Shown piece after piece: positions 54,001 through 63,300 of a DNA stretch of 64,000 bases (positions are counted from its first letter, which is position 1; every line of letters starts with the position of its first letter). The notes under the pieces are model-generated. The model saw only the letters and a list, made by a program, of their open reading frames with translations, was not told the origin of the DNA and did no database searches. The position numbers were made by a program, and so were the translations under genes. The stretch comes from Roseibacillus persicicus (GTDB taxonomy: Bacteria; Verrucomicrobiota; Verrucomicrobiia; Verrucomicrobiales; Akkermansiaceae), in assembly GCF_014651675.1 (NCBI RefSeq), contig NZ_BMXI01000001.1, positions 437,968 through 501,967 of the forward strand, read 5' to 3'.

Positions 54001-55001
54001 TTGGCGACGAAGCCAGCCTCCCGACCGAAACAGTGGCCTTTTTCGCCGGCAATTCGGGCGGAGGACGCATCCTGAACATCCATCTGCCTTGGAGCACTTC
54101 CGAGATCTATTGGGACGCCAGCGACCGCATTAGCAAGGCCGCCAGCGAAGCGGAATTCGAAGGAGCCTGGACCCACTGGGCCTTCACCAAAGACGCGCAC
54201 GAGGGAACGATGAAGATCTTCCGCAACGGCATCCTCTGGCACTCCGGCACAGGGAAGACCAACTCCATCGGAACCATTGCCCAAGCATACATCGGCAGCG
54301 AAAACACCTCCCGCCACTACTCCGGCCTCCTCGACGACTTCCGTCTTTTTGATACCGCGCTCACTGACGCCACCATTTCCAAGCTCTACACCAACGCCCT
54401 CAATTCCCACCTCCTCACCTATAGCGCGGGGCCCGGAGGATCGCTCTCTGGAGTCACCTCCCAGACCGTGGACGACACCACCAACGGCTGCCCCGTCACC
54501 GTCATTCCGGATACCAACCACAGCTTCGTCAATTGGAGCGACGGGAGCACGGCCAACCCACGCACCGACCTCTTCCTCACTGGTGACTTGAGCGTCACCG
54601 CCAACTTCGTCGCCAACTACACCGCTCTGGAGAACTGGCGCTTCCTCCGCTTGGGCACCTACGAGAATAGTGGAATCGCCGCAGATGATTTTGATGCCGA
54701 CGGGGATGGATTGCCGAACCTCATCGAATACGCAACCGGGCTGGACCCCAACGATTCCACCGATTCGCTCGCGCTGGAAATCAAGGAATCCACCACTCTT
54801 CCCGACGAACTCGAAGTCCTCTTCAACCGCATCGACGACCCGGGCCTCACCTACATTTTGGAAGGAAGCGCCACCCTCCTCGAAGAGGACTGGACCTCGC
54901 TGAGAACCGTCAACGGAACCAGCGTCGGGCCCGTCATCACCACCCAGTCGGAATGGCCCTCGGCGGACTACTTCTTCTTCCGACTCAAGGTCGAATACTA
55001 A
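51006..55001 (+). CDS. Large secreted alginate-lyase-family enzyme with CBM and LamG modules
   Basis: A 1,331-residue exported protein (signal peptide MQKLSLLLACLAMASLPA). Residues 20-310 contain glycine-rich beta repeats of the PEP-CTERM-associated type. Residues 318-720 match the alginate_lyase fold: an (alpha/alpha) toroid with ALTRSFVHPGLSHKLSDLERMRD, NNNALRNDGVAAYFNALMW, GRHWRLIEAAEII and DYGYNEVIHNYIWPNGQGQEFSRDMAHGLAG, where Asn, His and Tyr candidates lie. CBM6-like (770-925), LamG (930-1130), a bacterial beta repeat (1140-1200), then DADGDGLPNLIEYATG and a tail ending YFFFRLKVEY. It probably cleaves uronate-containing polysaccharide by beta-elimination. Confidence 0.85.
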   Translation: MQKLSLLLACLAMASLPADEIIYTGVEGGEWATNANWSTASYPSGADYATLDTTANLSVVAPNSIRAIRIGTSGSGTLNIASQATLDVGSHASWDSHLGDGSGNLGTVHQEGGFVDINELEIGRNSSTGVYHLQDGSLTIIRGLKDNSLYLGTDDSKGSAGEGHFIIRNGEFKTRVGVYLGSTSGGIGHFEVIGSHANLIGIGSHGNGDGSWTQNSGSTLKVQIDKTTQGLTPIFIDEVGDDGGGNVVFEDGSLLDVSFTTNFVNGGTYTVMEWEGQVTDNGLQFAPSVDTNIWSFQVDAANKRLTVTASAPALTRSFVHPGLSHKLSDLERMRDMVAANKEPYASTFAKLSATGFAQHTYQPSSAAADLATNGGTANNNALRNDGVAAYFNALMWFITGDERHAEASIRIFTAWSGVKNIDGIPLNAGRHWRLIEAAEIIKSTYNGWEPADLQAFKDMLVYPGYSSTTAPTGSDQSLYWRAYQGDPARHGNQGLFALRVVMAIGVFLDNEVIYDRAVRYLQGAPARADDLPYESGPSIANQQIASYEHFNEFSRTGQENTIPDYGYNEVIHNYIWPNGQGQEFSRDMAHGLAGISIICTMAEMAWSQGDNLYGHLDNRPLLGLEYFYRYNVSYENSYLDQTSPWEPTVENGEFIQRLDRSGRWFSLKANPYLAQNVGETYIHRGRTDILEEPVYEMNLAHYRDRMGVPAEETKWLERGQELLTAAIGVEDGGTAWDHPSFGSLTFHRVSPGDPVQGFSNGSPDFAMNVLPMTIEAENFDYFVLNEEEKTYSDLSTGNSGLSYRLGENVDLSSASVGGYAVSDIEAGEWLSYTISVPADDNYDLSILYSSTAPGGTIQFSVDGTDLTGEVSIPHGSPDSTGASDWQSLLVAADLPLTQGVQQLRITFGGTSQSFLLNSFSLTTPIPDPVAHWRFDEGAGSLAYDCSGNDFHGTINNPSWTTRPDGGNALVFDGNSTNVTLPSSAFASLTDEVTLAFWAFGDEASLPTETVAFFAGNSGGGRILNIHLPWSTSEIYWDASDRISKAASEAEFEGAWTHWAFTKDAHEGTMKIFRNGILWHSGTGKTNSIGTIAQAYIGSENTSRHYSGLLDDFRLFDTALTDATISKLYTNALNSHLLTYSAGPGGSLSGVTSQTVDDTTNGCPVTVIPDTNHSFVNWSDGSTANPRTDLFLTGDLSVTANFVANYTALENWRFLRLGTYENSGIAADDFDADGDGLPNLIEYATGLDPNDSTDSLALEIKESTTLPDELEVLFNRIDDPGLTYILEGSATLLEEDWTSLRTVNGTSVGPVITTQSEWPSADYFFFRLKVEY

Positions 55002-55037
55002 ACGGGCGCGCAATCATCAAAGGATGGGAGACTGTTC

Positions 55038-55084
55038 GCCACTGCTCGAATCGAAGCACATCGAAGACAGTGGCAGCGCCCCCT
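55038..55084 (+). terminator. Probable terminator between converging enzymes
   Basis: GCCACTG (55038-55044) pairs with CAGTGGC (55068-55074) over a 23-nt loop, followed by a C-run and TTTT. In the 87-bp gap between the converging genes. Confidence 0.45.
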
Positions 55085-55088
55085 TTTC

Positions 55089-58000
55089 TCAGTCACTTTC
55101 TTCGCTGTAGCTAGGAGATGCGGACACTCCCAAGCGGAAGAATTGCCGTTCGTGAGTGGGATCCTCGTAATCGAAAAGAACATCGATTTCGAGGAGGGCT
55201 CCCGTGCCGCTATGCACAGGTCCTAGCTCTTCCCAATCATCTGTGAGAAGGGTGTCACTGGTGTAGAGTTGGTAGTCGTAACCCAATCCGGAGGACTCGA
55301 TGGTGAACGACAACAGCTTGGCTCCAGAGCCATCAACGCTCATTTCCAGATCCGAGATGGCAAGGTTTTCAGCGGAGATCGGCTCGGGCTGGGTGGTGGC
55401 ACTGGCCACCGACGAAACCGGTCCGACCTCATCGCCGAAGTTGCCCGTGATGCGATAGAAGTATGTGGTGAAAGGACTGAGACCGGTGTCAGAGAAGGCA
55501 GTCCCTTCTATCCCGGTGGAAATCTCGCTAAACGGCCCGCTCGCCGAAAGCGCTCTACTGAGATTGTAGCTCGAGGCTTCGGCTGCCGCCTCCCACGAAA
55601 TAGCAATTTCGTTCGCACTGACCGCATTGGCAGTCAAGCCAGAGACCTCGACCGGAGTGGGCGCGGGAAGCTCGTTCACGGTAAACCAATTCAAATTCAC
55701 AAAGGCAGCATTGGTCGTCGTTTCGGCGTCCTCTACAAACTTGAGGTAGAGGTTATAGATTCCCGCATCGACATCCAGAGTAGTCGAAACCGTTTCATAG
55801 CTTTGCCAACCGTTGGTATTCGGTACGTCGACTTGTCCGAGGACAGGGCCATCCGCGCTACCTTCGCGAACCTCGATAAAGCCATCGGGACGCCCATTGG
55901 CGCGAGCGACGCGGAAGGTCATCAGAGAGTCTTCAACCAATGCGACGTCACCATATCGCACGAAATCGCCGTTGCTGATATTCTGCAAGTTCAACCCTCC
56001 CCCGGTGTCCCCGGTATTCTGGGTGCTCAAGCCCCAGGAGTGGTCGAAGTCTTCGCCTTGAATCAGGTCGTTCGAGAAGTCCTCGCCATCGAGCACAATC
56101 TCGAAACAGCAGACCGACGCCCCGGGGACCAAGGTATTGAAATGAGAACCACCGACCACAGGCTCGAAGGTGACAAAGCCTTCCACCTGGCTCGGGTCCG
56201 TCCAACGGGTGCGGCGAACGGAGGTCTCGGCAATCGTCCGTCCATCGGGAGAGATGTCGAGAGACACGGGAACTTGGTTCTCATTGATGACCCACACCGT
56301 CATGAGGTTGCCTTTGATAAAGGCCGCAACGTTGCGGGGAATCGCATCGTCATTGGAGCCCAACGGAGCATTCAGAACGCCCGGCTCAGGCTCGGCAAGA
56401 ATGTCGAGGGCATGGCCATAGTTGGAGGTCGAGCTGAGCTTGCGATAGATGTAGTATTTCACGTTTCGCGTGGCGGAACCACCGGGGTTCAGGATGTAGG
56501 AGTGCCCTTGGTTCGTTGTTCCGATGGCCAACCAGCCATTGATTCCTCCAAAGCCAGCTCGAATCGCTTCCAGATAGTAGTAGAAGGAAGTGGTCTCATT
56601 TTCGCTGGAGGTGCTCTTCCATCCGTGGACTTCGGTGTTCCAGATCTCGGTCTCGGAGCCCAACCGGCTCCGAACGGCATCTGCAAAGGACTGGGCATCG
56701 CCGTCGCGGTCGGTGTTGTGGGACGCCGCGATCGAGATCGCCTCGCGGTCCCCCGAATCCAAATTGTTGATCCAAGACGTTCCCTGCAAGTAGTTCCAAG
56801 AAGAAGGAGCCACGATTTCGGGAATGTCCTCTGGCTCTAACAAAATAGAAGAATCCACTTCGGAATAGGTCCAGGGATCCTGGAAGTAGGTCACGTTGAG
56901 GTATTCATGGATGTTCTCCATGTCGCCTTGAGTGACGCGGCCCCCACCGACATTGCTCTGCCACTCATTGGTGATATCCAGAAAGCTGATCTGAAAGTCG
57001 TAGGACTTCATCAGCAGCAGGTAGCGCACGAGATACTCCGCGCACTCTTGCCAATCGAAGTCAAAGCTTCCACTAATCGGAGTAGGCGCACCACAAATCC
57101 AAAAGGGATAAGGCTGCCAGCGCACGTCTTCGCCTTCCCACTTTTTGCTCGGGTAGGACTCGTTGAGAGGTCGGGGAGAGGCGAAGAATTTGATGTCCGG
57201 GTTGGCCTGCTTCATCTCCTGCATCAGGGGGATGATTTTGCTCGTGTAGGCGGAGAGGTCATAGTCCCCTTTGAAGTCACGTTCATACCCACCGTTGACC
57301 GCAACCCGCACAAAGTCGACATCGGCATCCACTGCAGTCCAGCGGGCAATCTCATCCCGCTCCGCCCCGTCAAGGTTGCTCGACCAATACCAGAGGCGCT
57401 CGTAGTCCATTCCGTAGCGCATCTTTTGCTGGAGCGTGCTCCCCACCGTGAGAGGAAGAGCGACCATTTGCTCGAAGGAAAACCAGTTCACGTTGAAAAG
57501 TGCGCCTTCTCCCCCAAGATAGTTCAACCGAATCGTCTTGGCTCCCGCAGTCGCAAAGTTCACTTCGATGCTGACTGTGATCCAAGTCTGCCAACCATTG
57601 GTATTTGGAACCGTAATTTCGGCAAGGGGAACGCCATCGACGACCATCTCGATTCGCCCCCCCAGATCATTGTCGGAAGCCACCCGAAAGTTCGCGATAT
57701 ACTCTCCTGCAACAGGAACGACCACCGAATACTCGGTCCAGTCGCCATTGTCGATGTAAGCGACCGCTTCACCCGCATCGGTGTCAGAATTCACCTGCAC
57801 CCGAATACCCGACATGGAACTGAATTCCTCAGCCTCAACAAGTATCGGCCCGGGTCCGTAGCTGAACCAATTCAGATTGAAAAGGTAGGCGTCGGCAGAT
57901 CCAGAAAAGTTCAGGCGAATCGTCTGCGTCCCCGCGCTGCTGAAAGTAAAGACTCCACTCACCGTGGACCAGGACTGCCAACCACCGGTATCCACCACCG

Positions 58001-58421
58001 TTGCGCTGCCAAGGGGGGTACTTCCCACCACGCCCTCGATGCTTCCGCCCTCCCCATCGGAGGCGACTCGGAAGTTGAAACGATAATCTCCCGCCACAGG
58101 AATATCGACGGTGTATTCCGCCCAGTCCCCCGTATTCGTATAGCCCAAATTCTGACCGCCACCGGAGTCACTGGTCGTTTCCACGCGAAGACCACTTTGC
58201 GCGGTAAAGCCCTCTGCCTCCACTTGCACGAATTCCGCTTTAGCATTCGAGGCGAACAAGAGGGTGCACCCAAAGACAAGTAAGAGAACCAGCAACGAGT
58301 GACGGCCAGACCGGCGAATTGCTCGCTGACTCGTTGTGGATTCTCCGCCCCGCACGTTGGCAAAAGGCAGTGAGTTGAAGGGGGCGGAAAGGGGGTGGGC
58401 TTGTTGACAATCAGCTGGCAT
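55089..58421 (-). CDS. Secreted GH-A clan glycoside hydrolase with three CBM6 modules and FN3
   Basis: The ATG at 58421 (1,110 residues) is preferred to a TTG at 58475, which abuts an operator-like site. A long basic leader precedes the hydrophobic signal helix (RRSGRHSLLVLLLVFGCTLLFASNAKA). Residue numbers here count from the ATG: two CBM6 domains (65-190, 197-317; VQVEAEGFTAQSGLRVETT, ILVEAEEFSSMSGIRVQVN), a TIM barrel (325-780) with Glu candidates in FLDITNEWQSNVGG and IWNTEVHGW, a side domain ending SVCCFEIVL, a third CBM6 (797-925), FN3 (932-1020) and a tail ending RQFFRLGVSAS. GH30- or GH86-like; CBM6 suggests agar- or xylan-type binding. Substrate not proven. Confidence 0.8.
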   Translation of the reverse strand: MPADCQQAHPLSAPFNSLPFANVRGGESTTSQRAIRRSGRHSLLVLLLVFGCTLLFASNAKAEFVQVEAEGFTAQSGLRVETTSDSGGGQNLGYTNTGDWAEYTVDIPVAGDYRFNFRVASDGEGGSIEGVVGSTPLGSATVVDTGGWQSWSTVSGVFTFSSAGTQTIRLNFSGSADAYLFNLNWFSYGPGPILVEAEEFSSMSGIRVQVNSDTDAGEAVAYIDNGDWTEYSVVVPVAGEYIANFRVASDNDLGGRIEMVVDGVPLAEITVPNTNGWQTWITVSIEVNFATAGAKTIRLNYLGGEGALFNVNWFSFEQMVALPLTVGSTLQQKMRYGMDYERLWYWSSNLDGAERDEIARWTAVDADVDFVRVAVNGGYERDFKGDYDLSAYTSKIIPLMQEMKQANPDIKFFASPRPLNESYPSKKWEGEDVRWQPYPFWICGAPTPISGSFDFDWQECAEYLVRYLLLMKSYDFQISFLDITNEWQSNVGGGRVTQGDMENIHEYLNVTYFQDPWTYSEVDSSILLEPEDIPEIVAPSSWNYLQGTSWINNLDSGDREAISIAASHNTDRDGDAQSFADAVRSRLGSETEIWNTEVHGWKSTSSENETTSFYYYLEAIRAGFGGINGWLAIGTTNQGHSYILNPGGSATRNVKYYIYRKLSSTSNYGHALDILAEPEPGVLNAPLGSNDDAIPRNVAAFIKGNLMTVWVINENQVPVSLDISPDGRTIAETSVRRTRWTDPSQVEGFVTFEPVVGGSHFNTLVPGASVCCFEIVLDGEDFSNDLIQGEDFDHSWGLSTQNTGDTGGGLNLQNISNGDFVRYGDVALVEDSLMTFRVARANGRPDGFIEVREGSADGPVLGQVDVPNTNGWQSYETVSTTLDVDAGIYNLYLKFVEDAETTTNAAFVNLNWFTVNELPAPTPVEVSGLTANAVSANEIAISWEAAAEASSYNLSRALSASGPFSEISTGIEGTAFSDTGLSPFTTYFYRITGNFGDEVGPVSSVASATTQPEPISAENLAISDLEMSVDGSGAKLLSFTIESSGLGYDYQLYTSDTLLTDDWEELGPVHSGTGALLEIDVLFDYEDPTHERQFFRLGVSASPSYSEESD

Positions 58422-58477
58422 ATCGGTTCTTTGGGGAGGGAAGAGGGTCGTGGTGGCTGACACGCTCGACTTCAATG

Positions 58478-58491
58478 TGAAAACGATTTGA
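58478..58491. promoter_or_regulatory. LacI-like operator candidate
   Basis: TGAAAACGATTTGA fits TGNAANCGNTTNCA at all but one fixed position. It lies between the divergent GH-A and sulfatase genes, which could therefore share a sugar-responsive repressor. No LacI gene is in the window. Confidence 0.35.
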
Positions 58492-58742
58492 AACCTTTTT
58501 CATTAGGAGAGAGAAGAGGCTCCACCCTGTTGAAGATCAGCGTGCGGGCGCTCCTTATTGGAAGCACAACGAATTTAAAAAGAAGAAAGCAGCTCGGTGA
58601 CGACTTTCGCCAAACTTATGAGTCGATCGGATGAAAGGCCGCATGCATCAGGGCCAATGAGTTCCCCTAGAGCTCCTTTAGTTCAGACAATTTGCGAATG
58701 AACTTGGTTCCCTCGCAGACCGGACAATAATTTGGCGAATCA

Positions 58743-60320
58743 ATGTCCAAACCAGCACTCTCCATCTTCCTCGCACTCACCACCTGCGCCTGCGCCCAGC
58801 TACCGAACATCGTCATCATCTATGCCGACGACCTCGGCTACGGCGACCTCTCCTCCTACAATCCCGACGCGGCTTATCAGACCCCGCGTCTCGATCAAAT
58901 GGCGGCGGAAGGGATTCGCTTCACCGATGCGCACAGTCCTTCGACCATTTGTTCTCCTTCGCGCTACGGTCTCTTTTCCGGCCAGCAGATCTACCGTTCG
59001 ACAGGTCGCGGCGGCGGGGCCTTCGAGGGTCCGGGCGGCCCGAGTTATCTCAAACCCGGGGACCTGACCCTGGGCGGAATGCTTCAGGAAAAAGGCTACC
59101 AAACAGGAGTCTTTGGAAAGTGGCATGTGGGACTGACTTGGCTCGACAAAGACGGCAAGCGACTCGGGGGCGGCTTTAAGAATTCCCCCCTCATTGATTA
59201 CGAAAAGAGCACCCCGCTCATCGACGGCCCCAACGAGCGCGGCTTTCACGAGTCCTTCATCACCCCCAATTGCCCGACCACCGACCCGCTCTATGTCTAT
59301 ATCGAAAACGGGATGGTCCCCATTCCCGCCGACCAACGCTACAATCCCGAGAGCACCCCGAACCCCGGGGGAAAGTGGCGTTGGGATAACGACGCGGGCT
59401 GGATGGCGCCAGACTATCAGTTCGTCGGCGTGGATGAGCTCTTCTATGAAAAGACCAAGTCCTTCATCACCACCCATCGCGAAAAGACTCCGGAGAAACC
59501 TTTCTTCGCCGTTCTCTCCACCCAGATCGCGCACGCTCCCGTTCTTCCTTCCGAGGAATTCAACGGGGCGACCGAGGCCGGACCACGGGGCGACTTTGTC
59601 TTTCAACTCGACGCCATCGTCGGGCAGGTCATCGACCTCATGAAGGAGCTGGAGATCGACGAGGAAACTCTCATCCTCTTCAACGCCGACAACGGAGCCG
59701 AGACCGTGCACGTGGACTGGATGCGCCAGGACCACGATCACGATGCCTCGGGCGGATTCCGCGGAATGAAGCGAGATGGTTGGGAAGGCGGTCACCGCGT
59801 GCCCTTCATTGCGAGATGGCCGGGCCGCATTCCTGCCGGACAAGTCTCCGCCCAGATGACCAATACCACCGACATCTTCGCCACCCTCGCCTCCTTGGTC
59901 GGCTATGAACTACCAGACGAAGCCGCCACCGATAGCTTCGATATGCTCCCCGCTATGCTTGGCACCCAGCCAGCGGAAAAGTCGATCCGTCCCCACCTGC
60001 TGACCCAGAGCTTCCGCGGCGAATTCCAAATCCGTCAGGGAGATTGGAAATACCTCGACCACCAGGGCTCCGGCGGAAATGGTTACAAGGACAACGTGCT
60101 GGAAAAATACGTGCTCGAAGAAAACGAACCCGATGCCCCGGGCCAGCTTTACAACCTCAAGACCGATCCCGGCGAGACCACCAACCTCTACTTCAAGGAA
60201 GCCGCCAAGCGCGAAGAGCTCCAAGCCCTTCTCAAGAAGCTCAAGGAAAGCGGCCGCAGCGCTCCAAAGAATCGCAAGCCCCTCGGAATGGAGAACATTC
60301 CCAAGGTGAAGGAGAAATAA
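58743..60320 (+). CDS. Secreted sulfatase (type I, cysteine active site)
   Basis: A 525-residue exported protein (signal MSKPALSIFLALTTCACA). NIVIIYADDLGYGD and FNADNGAETVH give the metal ligands; TICSPSRYGLFSGQQIYRS is the formylglycine motif CxPSR, intact; FGKWHVGL is present. The C-terminal 30 residues are lysine-rich. It removes sulfate ester groups from a carbohydrate, needing maturation by an FGE or anSME enzyme not seen here. Divergent from the CBM6/GH-A enzyme and close to the alginate-lyase-family gene, which supports a role in sulfated algal glycan breakdown. Confidence 0.93.
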   Translation: MSKPALSIFLALTTCACAQLPNIVIIYADDLGYGDLSSYNPDAAYQTPRLDQMAAEGIRFTDAHSPSTICSPSRYGLFSGQQIYRSTGRGGGAFEGPGGPSYLKPGDLTLGGMLQEKGYQTGVFGKWHVGLTWLDKDGKRLGGGFKNSPLIDYEKSTPLIDGPNERGFHESFITPNCPTTDPLYVYIENGMVPIPADQRYNPESTPNPGGKWRWDNDAGWMAPDYQFVGVDELFYEKTKSFITTHREKTPEKPFFAVLSTQIAHAPVLPSEEFNGATEAGPRGDFVFQLDAIVGQVIDLMKELEIDEETLILFNADNGAETVHVDWMRQDHDHDASGGFRGMKRDGWEGGHRVPFIARWPGRIPAGQVSAQMTNTTDIFATLASLVGYELPDEAATDSFDMLPAMLGTQPAEKSIRPHLLTQSFRGEFQIRQGDWKYLDHQGSGGNGYKDNVLEKYVLEENEPDAPGQLYNLKTDPGETTNLYFKEAAKREELQALLKKLKESGRSAPKNRKPLGMENIPKVKEK

Positions 60321-60343
60321 GAAGACCGTCGCTGCCAGATTGC

Positions 60344-60365
60344 GTCCATGCCAAGCCGCATGGGC
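60344..60365. terminator. Hairpin between converging genes
   Basis: CCATGC-loop-GCATGG, extendable by two pairs, after the sulfatase stop and before the converging gene ending at 60394. No T-run; weak call. Confidence 0.3.
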
Positions 60366-60393
60366 CAGTCTAACAGACAGTTCGTAAAGTCCT

Positions 60394-63300
60394 CTATTCC
60401 GGCCGCTCGACCACGATGCTGAGAAACTTTCTCGCTTCCGCAGCGGAGACCGGAAGGGACACCGCCATGGTCTCGAAAACGCCGTCGTCTCCTGCCAGTT
60501 CTTCGGAAAGTCCGTCCGTGAACCATGGGTCCTTCAGGTCTCGCGACCACTCCGCGTAGACGTTCACCCCGTCGACTTTCCGCCGGGAATAGGAAACCGT
60601 GATCTCCTCATCGCCCGTCGACAGAATGACCAAGGGTGAGTCGGCCTTTCCGGGATCGGTGCCCAGGATAAACTCCGCGTAGTTGTCCAAAGAGTCACCA
60701 TCCGGATTGCCATCATCAGCCGCTACTCCTTCCCCAACCACCGTCTGGAAGTAGGACGACCTCCACATCTCAAGGTCGCTGAAGACTTCTCCTGTTAGAA
60801 AAAAGTCATCGAGATAGACCCTCGATTCCGAGCTGCTCGCAGGCCCCCCTTGCCAATAGATCCGAAACTCCACTGAGGCGTCAGTGACGAAGTCGGGAAA
60901 ATCATAAATCTCGAAATTCCCCTCGTCTTCCAGTCCACCTGCGCTCACCGCGCCACTGGTCAAGAAAACCTCTTCCCCACCCTCAATGCGATAGCTGAGC
61001 TGATAGCTGCGACTGGCCTCCTTGGCAAAGGCATCCACGAACAAGCTTTCGTACCCAATTGAACTTCCGTTCGGTTCGACGATGTAGGAAAGGAAATAGC
61101 CGTAATCGTCTTCCGCCACCTCACTTGGCAGCCCGGTCCCTTCCGCGACCGAAAGCTGGTCGATGGTGGTCGCGATCTCGCCCCCAGCCAATCCTCCGCC
61201 CAAGGTCACCACGGAGCTGACGCTACCATATTCGTAGTCCGGACTGGTCGCACCCGCCGAATGCCCGTAACCCACCAGCACATTGCCCACGAACAGCGCG
61301 ACTGTCACCTCACCGCTGTCCACATTGCCATCGTCCACCTTGAAGATGAAGCTGTCCGGCCCCACGTAACCCGCATCGGGGGTATAGAGGAGCTCCGGTG
61401 CCGTTCCGCTCAAACTCCCGTGGCTGGGCGGGGTTATGATGGTGTAGTTCAAGCCATCATCATCAGCATCACTGGCAGCAAGCAGCACCGCCGTTTCGCC
61501 GCGGACAACAGCGCTTCCCCCAATCGCCTCTGGAGCGGTGTTGGTATCCTCAAGGATGAGATTGTCGATGGCGGTATCGGCAGCATGCCACTGCTTCTGC
61601 TTGGAGCGGAAGCGAAGGGTCACCTCCGCAAGACCCGCGTAGGTGGAAAGGTCGACTTCCGCAGTCGACCACGCCTCCTCACTGCTGCTGTGTTGCTGAT
61701 TGTTTCGGATCCAAACATCGTTCGTCCAACTGGTCCCGTCGTGAACATCGACTGCGAGAAAGTCGATGTAGACTCCATACATATGATAGTCGAAGAAGAG
61801 CGTCGGCGCGGCCGCTCCCGTGAAATCGAAAAGCGCCTCAAGGGAAGACGTCTTGTATTGCGCACCCGTTCCGTGATTTTCCACATAGAGATACTGCACC
61901 CCGTCGGATGCCCCAATTGGTCCCGTCGCGCCGGTATCAGTCCCTCCGCTATGCCAGGTCCAATCCCAATCATCATCCGAGGACTGCTTCCAGGCTCCCA
62001 AGGCAGCTTCGAAACTTTCCGCATAGGGCAAAGACTCCGCCACCAGAGCCGCGGTCGTCGCTGCAGTAGCCGCCGACTCCACACTCTCATTCTGATTGGC
62101 GGAGAGATCCCGAACCTTCACCGTGTATTCATAAGTCGTGGCGGGGTCCAAGCCGGTATCGGTATAGCTGGGGCTGACTTGCCATCCGCTGTCGTGGGAC
62201 CCGTCCGCGACAGTCTTGTTAGAGAAATAATACTGAACCCCACCAGAGTCCGCCACCCACTCCGCCTCCATGCTCACCTCGCAAACAGCGCTTTCCTGTG
62301 GAGGGCTGACCCACTCGAGGGGCTCGGCCGAAGGAGAGGCAAAGTCATAGGTCACCCAGATGCCCGGATGGTCCGACAAACCTGCCGCCACGGCCGCATA
62401 GAACCCACTGTTGCTCTTGCTTTCCACCGAGGCCACATGGTCCAACCCGTTGCTCGTCAGAACCGGCGGATCGAGAACCTCGGTCACATCCAGATAGGCC
62501 GCGCCATTGCGGAGATTGAAGTCCCCCAGCATCACCACATTGTCGTCCTCAGCCTCGGACCACTGCGTGATGTCGAGTCGGTCGAAGACGTAATCCTTGA
62601 ACTTGCTCATCCCCGCCTTTTCCGAGGCATAGTCATCATCGCCGAAATTGTAGGTATTGTGAAAATTGAATATATTGATTTGTTCGCCCCCAACCTCAAT
62701 CACCACGTGCTGCGCGAAACGGGACCACTCGTCACCCTGCGGATCGATCTGGATGAGCTGACTGTGCGTGTCCACAAAGGGATAGCGCGAAAAGATTACG
62801 AGTGAAGACTCCAGCGCAGACTGATACCACGCGCGGTCGGTGGCCTCATAGATCGTTTGATAGGAGTAAGGGTAGTCCGCCGAAAAGACATCCTTCGCCG
62901 CTTGATACTCATCGCTGGCCGAAGACCCTTCTCCCACTTCCTGCAGGCAAAGGACATCCTCCCCTTGCATGAAATCCTCGTAAAAATCGCCCAGATTGTC
63001 CGCCGGGGTTCCCTGGCCATTTGGGCCGTAGCCTCCGTGGATATTGTAAGTCAGCACCGCGATCTCATCGACGGTTCCAGTCACCGCCACATTGTCGAGA
63101 AAGAGGGCCTGCGTCGGATTCGACGCCGTATCCCCCTCCAGAAGAAACCGGGCCGTTTCCCCCACCCCCAGGCACCGGTCCGTGAGCGCGGTCAGGTCGA
63201 TCTCCACGTCCTCGTAATCTGCCGAAGCCGAAATGCCATTGTGCACCGCGCTTCGACTCCAAATCACGGTCCCGTTGGCATTGCTCAGGTCTCCCTGCTG

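Noticed and set aside
53964-55013. 349-codon open frame on the minus strand
   Set aside because: Opposite the alginate-lyase-family gene; valine/glycine-rich shadow translation.
55269-56840. 523-codon open frame on the plus strand
   Set aside because: It lies opposite the CBM6/GH-A gene, whose domains are clear; the antisense translation has no family-like motif. Long antisense frames are expected at this base composition.
56907-58283. 458-codon open frame on the plus strand
   Set aside because: Antisense of the CBM6/GH-A gene; no start context or protein-like motif.
61261-62805. 514-codon open frame on the plus strand
   Set aside because: Opposite the EEP/MAM gene; Arg- and His-rich translation without domain features.
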